DNA of 37,250 nucleotides, from the NCBI GenBank assembly GCA_002721995.1, contig PBMF01000024.1, forward strand, positions 1 to 37,250. Direction: 5' to 3'. The notes under the pieces are model-generated. The model ran no database searches and was not told the DNA's origin. It saw nothing but the letters and a program-made list of their open reading frames with translations. The translations under genes were made by a program, and so were the position numbers. Numbering within the stretch: position 1 is the stretch's first letter; every line of letters starts with the position of its first letter. The stretch comes from Chloroflexota bacterium. GTDB lineage: Bacteria; Chloroflexota; Dehalococcoidia; Lucifugimonadales; UBA3495. Of the stretch, positions 35,310 through 37,250 are shown piece by piece.

Positions 35310-37162
35310 TGTCTGTTTTTGCCTCCCCCCTACACGCTGTCTATCCACGCACCGGTTTTGTGACGCTCAAGAGCGGCGCCGAGGTCTCGGAGCTCCCCCT
35401 CTACGACGGCGAGAACGAGGTGTTTGCGCGCTTGAGCCTCGCAGAGGCTAGGCAGTGGTGCGCCGACAACGGATACCGGTTGCCAACCGTCGCCGAGCTG
35501 CGGGAGCTACACGACGTCGCGCTTTGGATTGCGCCGGTCACGCTGCCCACCACCGCGATGGTGGTGTCCGCTCGCGTGCCACTCACAACGGACGCCATCA
35601 ATCGGTTCCGCAGCGCCAACATGAGCAGCCTGCAATGGGCGCGCATCCACGACAATGCGGTCGACGCTGCGCTCGAGGAAACTGGCTTCGACGGCAATGA
35701 GCCCGTCGCCAACGTGGGCAAATGCTGGAGCGATGAGGGCGCGCTGTTCGGTTGGCGCAAGGCCGATGGCAGCTTTATACAAAAGCCCTACTCGGGCCAC
35801 GGCGACCACCACCACGACTACGCGTCCACGACCTACGTTGCGCGTGTCGATGCGCCGAAGCCCGACGACACCGACCCAGGCGAGGCGCCGGTCTGTCATA
35901 CCCTGGGCGAGGCTGTGCTTGAGGCAGCGCAGGCTGACCTCGACGCGGGGGTGCACGAGGACCTAGGCCCCAACGACGGCAAGCGCATCCGCGAATACCT
36001 CAAGCCGTTCGGCCTGCGCCCCCCGCAGAACTGGTGCTCAGTCGCCGTAGCAGCGTGGCTGCGGGAGGCGTGCGAGGCTGAGGATATCGAGCCACCAATC
36101 GCCGGGTCACCCGGCGCGCAGGCCACGATGGCGCAGCTGCGCAAGGCGGGTCTGTTTGTCGAGAAGCGCGACATCACGGCTGACGATATGACTGCTGGCG
36201 CCATCGTCATTTGGAAGCGTCCGCCATTGACGTGGACCGGACACATCGGCGTACTTGAGAGCTATGACGAGGACACGCGCACGATGACGACCATCGAGGG
36301 CAACGCGGGGCCGCTAGGTGATCGCGTCTGGCGCAATAACGGCAGGCGGCTGGATGACCCGCTGCTGTTCGGCGTGGGTCGACTGGACGGGTTTGAGACC
36401 GAGGCCATGGACTACGACGACGTGCCCGACGACGAGCCCGTCCACGAGGGCAGCGACCCGCTGTGGTTCGACGCGGATCACCTTTTCGCGCGTTGGCTTG
36501 GCATCGACAAGCTGGAGGAGCCCGAGGAGGGTGACGACGATGCCGAGTGGGTGGCCAACTCGACGGGGCTGGACATCTCGAGCTGGCAGCGACCTGACAA
36601 GCTGCATTGGGACGCGATTGTCGACACGCATGCGTTTGTGATTTGCCGAGCCACCTACGGTCGCGCCATCGACAAGGCGTACCGGTCACACACCGACGCA
36701 GTGAGCAACAGTGATCTGTTCCTCGGCGCGTACCACTTTGTGCGCACCAGCCAGCCGTGGGCAGAGCAGCTCGACGTATTCTGCGCTCAGCTCGACGCCA
36801 TCGGCTACGGGCCGGCGGACATTCTGCCCGTGCTGGACATCGAGAAAAATGAACCGTACGACCCGTGGGAGCCGAGCAAGTTGCTGACCTACGCGTCCAA
36901 GATGGCGGACGTTCTCAAGGAGCGCTTCGGCGGATGTTTGCTCTACACAAGCCCGTCCGTCGACATCGAGCTGGGCAAGCCGCAGCTGTTCCGCGACAAC
37001 CCCATCTGGGTCGCGCACTACGGCGTGACCAAACCGCGCTGGGACGGTGAGTGGACCATCTGGCAGCAGAGCGGCAGCCACCGCGGCCCGGAGTACGGCA
37101 CCGGCTCAGCTACTGACCTTCTTGATCTGAACATCGCGAAGGTGCTGCCGCTGTGCGAGTAG
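35309..37162 (+). CDS. Three-domain cell-wall hydrolase: Lcl-C-like + CHAP-like + GH25
   Basis: 617 residues from ATG 35309. Residues about 15-180 resemble the DUF1566/Lcl C-type-lectin-like fold (SLAEARQWCADNGYRLPTVA). Residues about 195-360 look like a CHAP/NlpC-type peptidase or amidase with C243 ('NWCSVAVAAWL'), H312 ('GHIGVLE') and N332 ('IEGNAG'). Residues about 418-617 are a GH25 muramidase: D422 ('LDISSWQ'), D510-x-E512 ('VLDIEKNEP'), 'PIWVAHYG' and 'WTIWQQSG'. An acidic linker (365-415) separates the two enzymes. It should cut both glycan and peptide bonds, either as endolysin or as a virion enzyme. There is no signal peptide. Confidence 0.85.
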   Translation: MSVFASPLHAVYPRTGFVTLKSGAEVSELPLYDGENEVFARLSLAEARQWCADNGYRLPTVAELRELHDVALWIAPVTLPTTAMVVSARVPLTTDAINRFRSANMSSLQWARIHDNAVDAALEETGFDGNEPVANVGKCWSDEGALFGWRKADGSFIQKPYSGHGDHHHDYASTTYVARVDAPKPDDTDPGEAPVCHTLGEAVLEAAQADLDAGVHEDLGPNDGKRIREYLKPFGLRPPQNWCSVAVAAWLREACEAEDIEPPIAGSPGAQATMAQLRKAGLFVEKRDITADDMTAGAIVIWKRPPLTWTGHIGVLESYDEDTRTMTTIEGNAGPLGDRVWRNNGRRLDDPLLFGVGRLDGFETEAMDYDDVPDDEPVHEGSDPLWFDADHLFARWLGIDKLEEPEEGDDDAEWVANSTGLDISSWQRPDKLHWDAIVDTHAFVICRATYGRAIDKAYRSHTDAVSNSDLFLGAYHFVRTSQPWAEQLDVFCAQLDAIGYGPADILPVLDIEKNEPYDPWEPSKLLTYASKMADVLKERFGGCLLYTSPSVDIELGKPQLFRDNPIWVAHYGVTKPRWDGEWTIWQQSGSHRGPEYGTGSATDLLDLNIAKVLPLCE

Positions 37163-37250
37163 CGTTGAGTAGATCATCAAACAGCGCAGCGACCGCCTGC
37201 TCATGCCGTCGCTGCTCTTGCTCGAGGTCAGCCCAGAACTTCTGTAGGAC
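37110..37250 (-). CDS. C-terminal part of a possible gene entering from the right edge
   Basis: On the minus strand one frame is open from base 37250 to a TAG at 37112-37110, giving 46 residues (VLQKFWADLEQEQRRHEQAV, AALFDDLLNATRTAAAP). The first 35 have a helical, coiled-coil-like pattern. It overlaps the hydrolase gene's end by 53 bases tail to tail. The 88 bases after the hydrolase stop hold no other feature. The length is too short for a firm call. Confidence 0.35.
   Translation of the reverse strand, partial: VLQKFWADLEQEQRRHEQAVAALFDDLLNATRTAAAPSRCSDQEGQ

Noticed and set aside
1-37250. tRNA or rRNA genes
   Set aside because: I saw no cloverleaf with a conserved TTCGA-type arm and no rRNA-like segments; a covariance-model scan would be decisive.

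Overview
The window is most of the genome of a temperate, podovirus-like tailed phage or prophage with GC-rich DNA. The evidence is a tyrosine integrase cut by the left edge, a phage recombination operon, two CI-like repressors with a Cro-like gene, a self-contained replication module and a full virion and lysis cluster. There is no tail tube, sheath, baseplate or tape-measure gene. The portal, acidic scaffold, coat, SU10/P22-type adaptor, nozzle and ejection-type proteins point to a short-tailed virion. The host cannot be named. Lipoprotein-type and membrane-anchored coiled-coil proteins would suit a Gram-negative host, but the GH25 endolysin and the many start codons set 6-8 bases after a -10 box (predicted leaderless mRNAs) leave this open. 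Both window edges cut genes, and joining base 37250 to base 1 does not restore the integrase, so this is not a closed circle opened at base 1.

Layout. Bases 1-3550 (minus strand) form a compact operon: two zinc-ribbon-like small proteins, a small lipoprotein, an ERF annealing protein, a PD-(D/E)XK nuclease with an Fe-S cysteine set, SSB, two unknown small genes and the integrase. Bases 3551-4181 are the regulatory switch: repressor (minus) with its own terminator, and a divergent Cro-like gene whose start codon lies inside a perfect 19-bp palindrome. Bases 4181-8405 (plus) are replication: SF2 helicase, VRR-type nuclease, primase-polymerase and RepA-like ATPase. Bases 8398-9577 (minus) hold a second repressor that resembles the first over its whole length, plus an unknown 251-residue protein. 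Bases 9718-12669 are accessory: small unknown genes, a 533-base gene-free stretch with strong hairpins and a 37-bp direct repeat, and a minus-strand operon of six small genes that includes an 86-residue HTH protein (an anti-CRISPR/aca-like layout). A 23-residue membrane microprotein lies just upstream of that operon.

Bases 12925-37162 (plus) are the late region: possible small terminase, TerL, three small proteins, portal, scaffold, coat, two small virion proteins, adaptor, nozzle, three internal/ejection-type proteins plus one with a C-terminal S74-like domain, holin and spanin candidates, a lectin-like protein, an SLT transglycosylase overlapped by another gene, a membrane protein and a three-domain cell-wall hydrolase. 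Genes are packed with stop/start overlaps (ATGA, TGATG, TAATG, TAGTG), so translation is probably coupled along each operon. A possible opposite-strand gene enters from the right edge.

How it works together (inference): the two repressors and Cro-like protein choose between lysogeny and lytic growth. The left operon recombines and integrates the DNA, the middle module starts and copies it, TerL packages it through the portal into a scaffolded capsid, the ejection proteins help it enter the next cell, and the transglycosylase and GH25/CHAP-like enzyme with membrane proteins break the wall.
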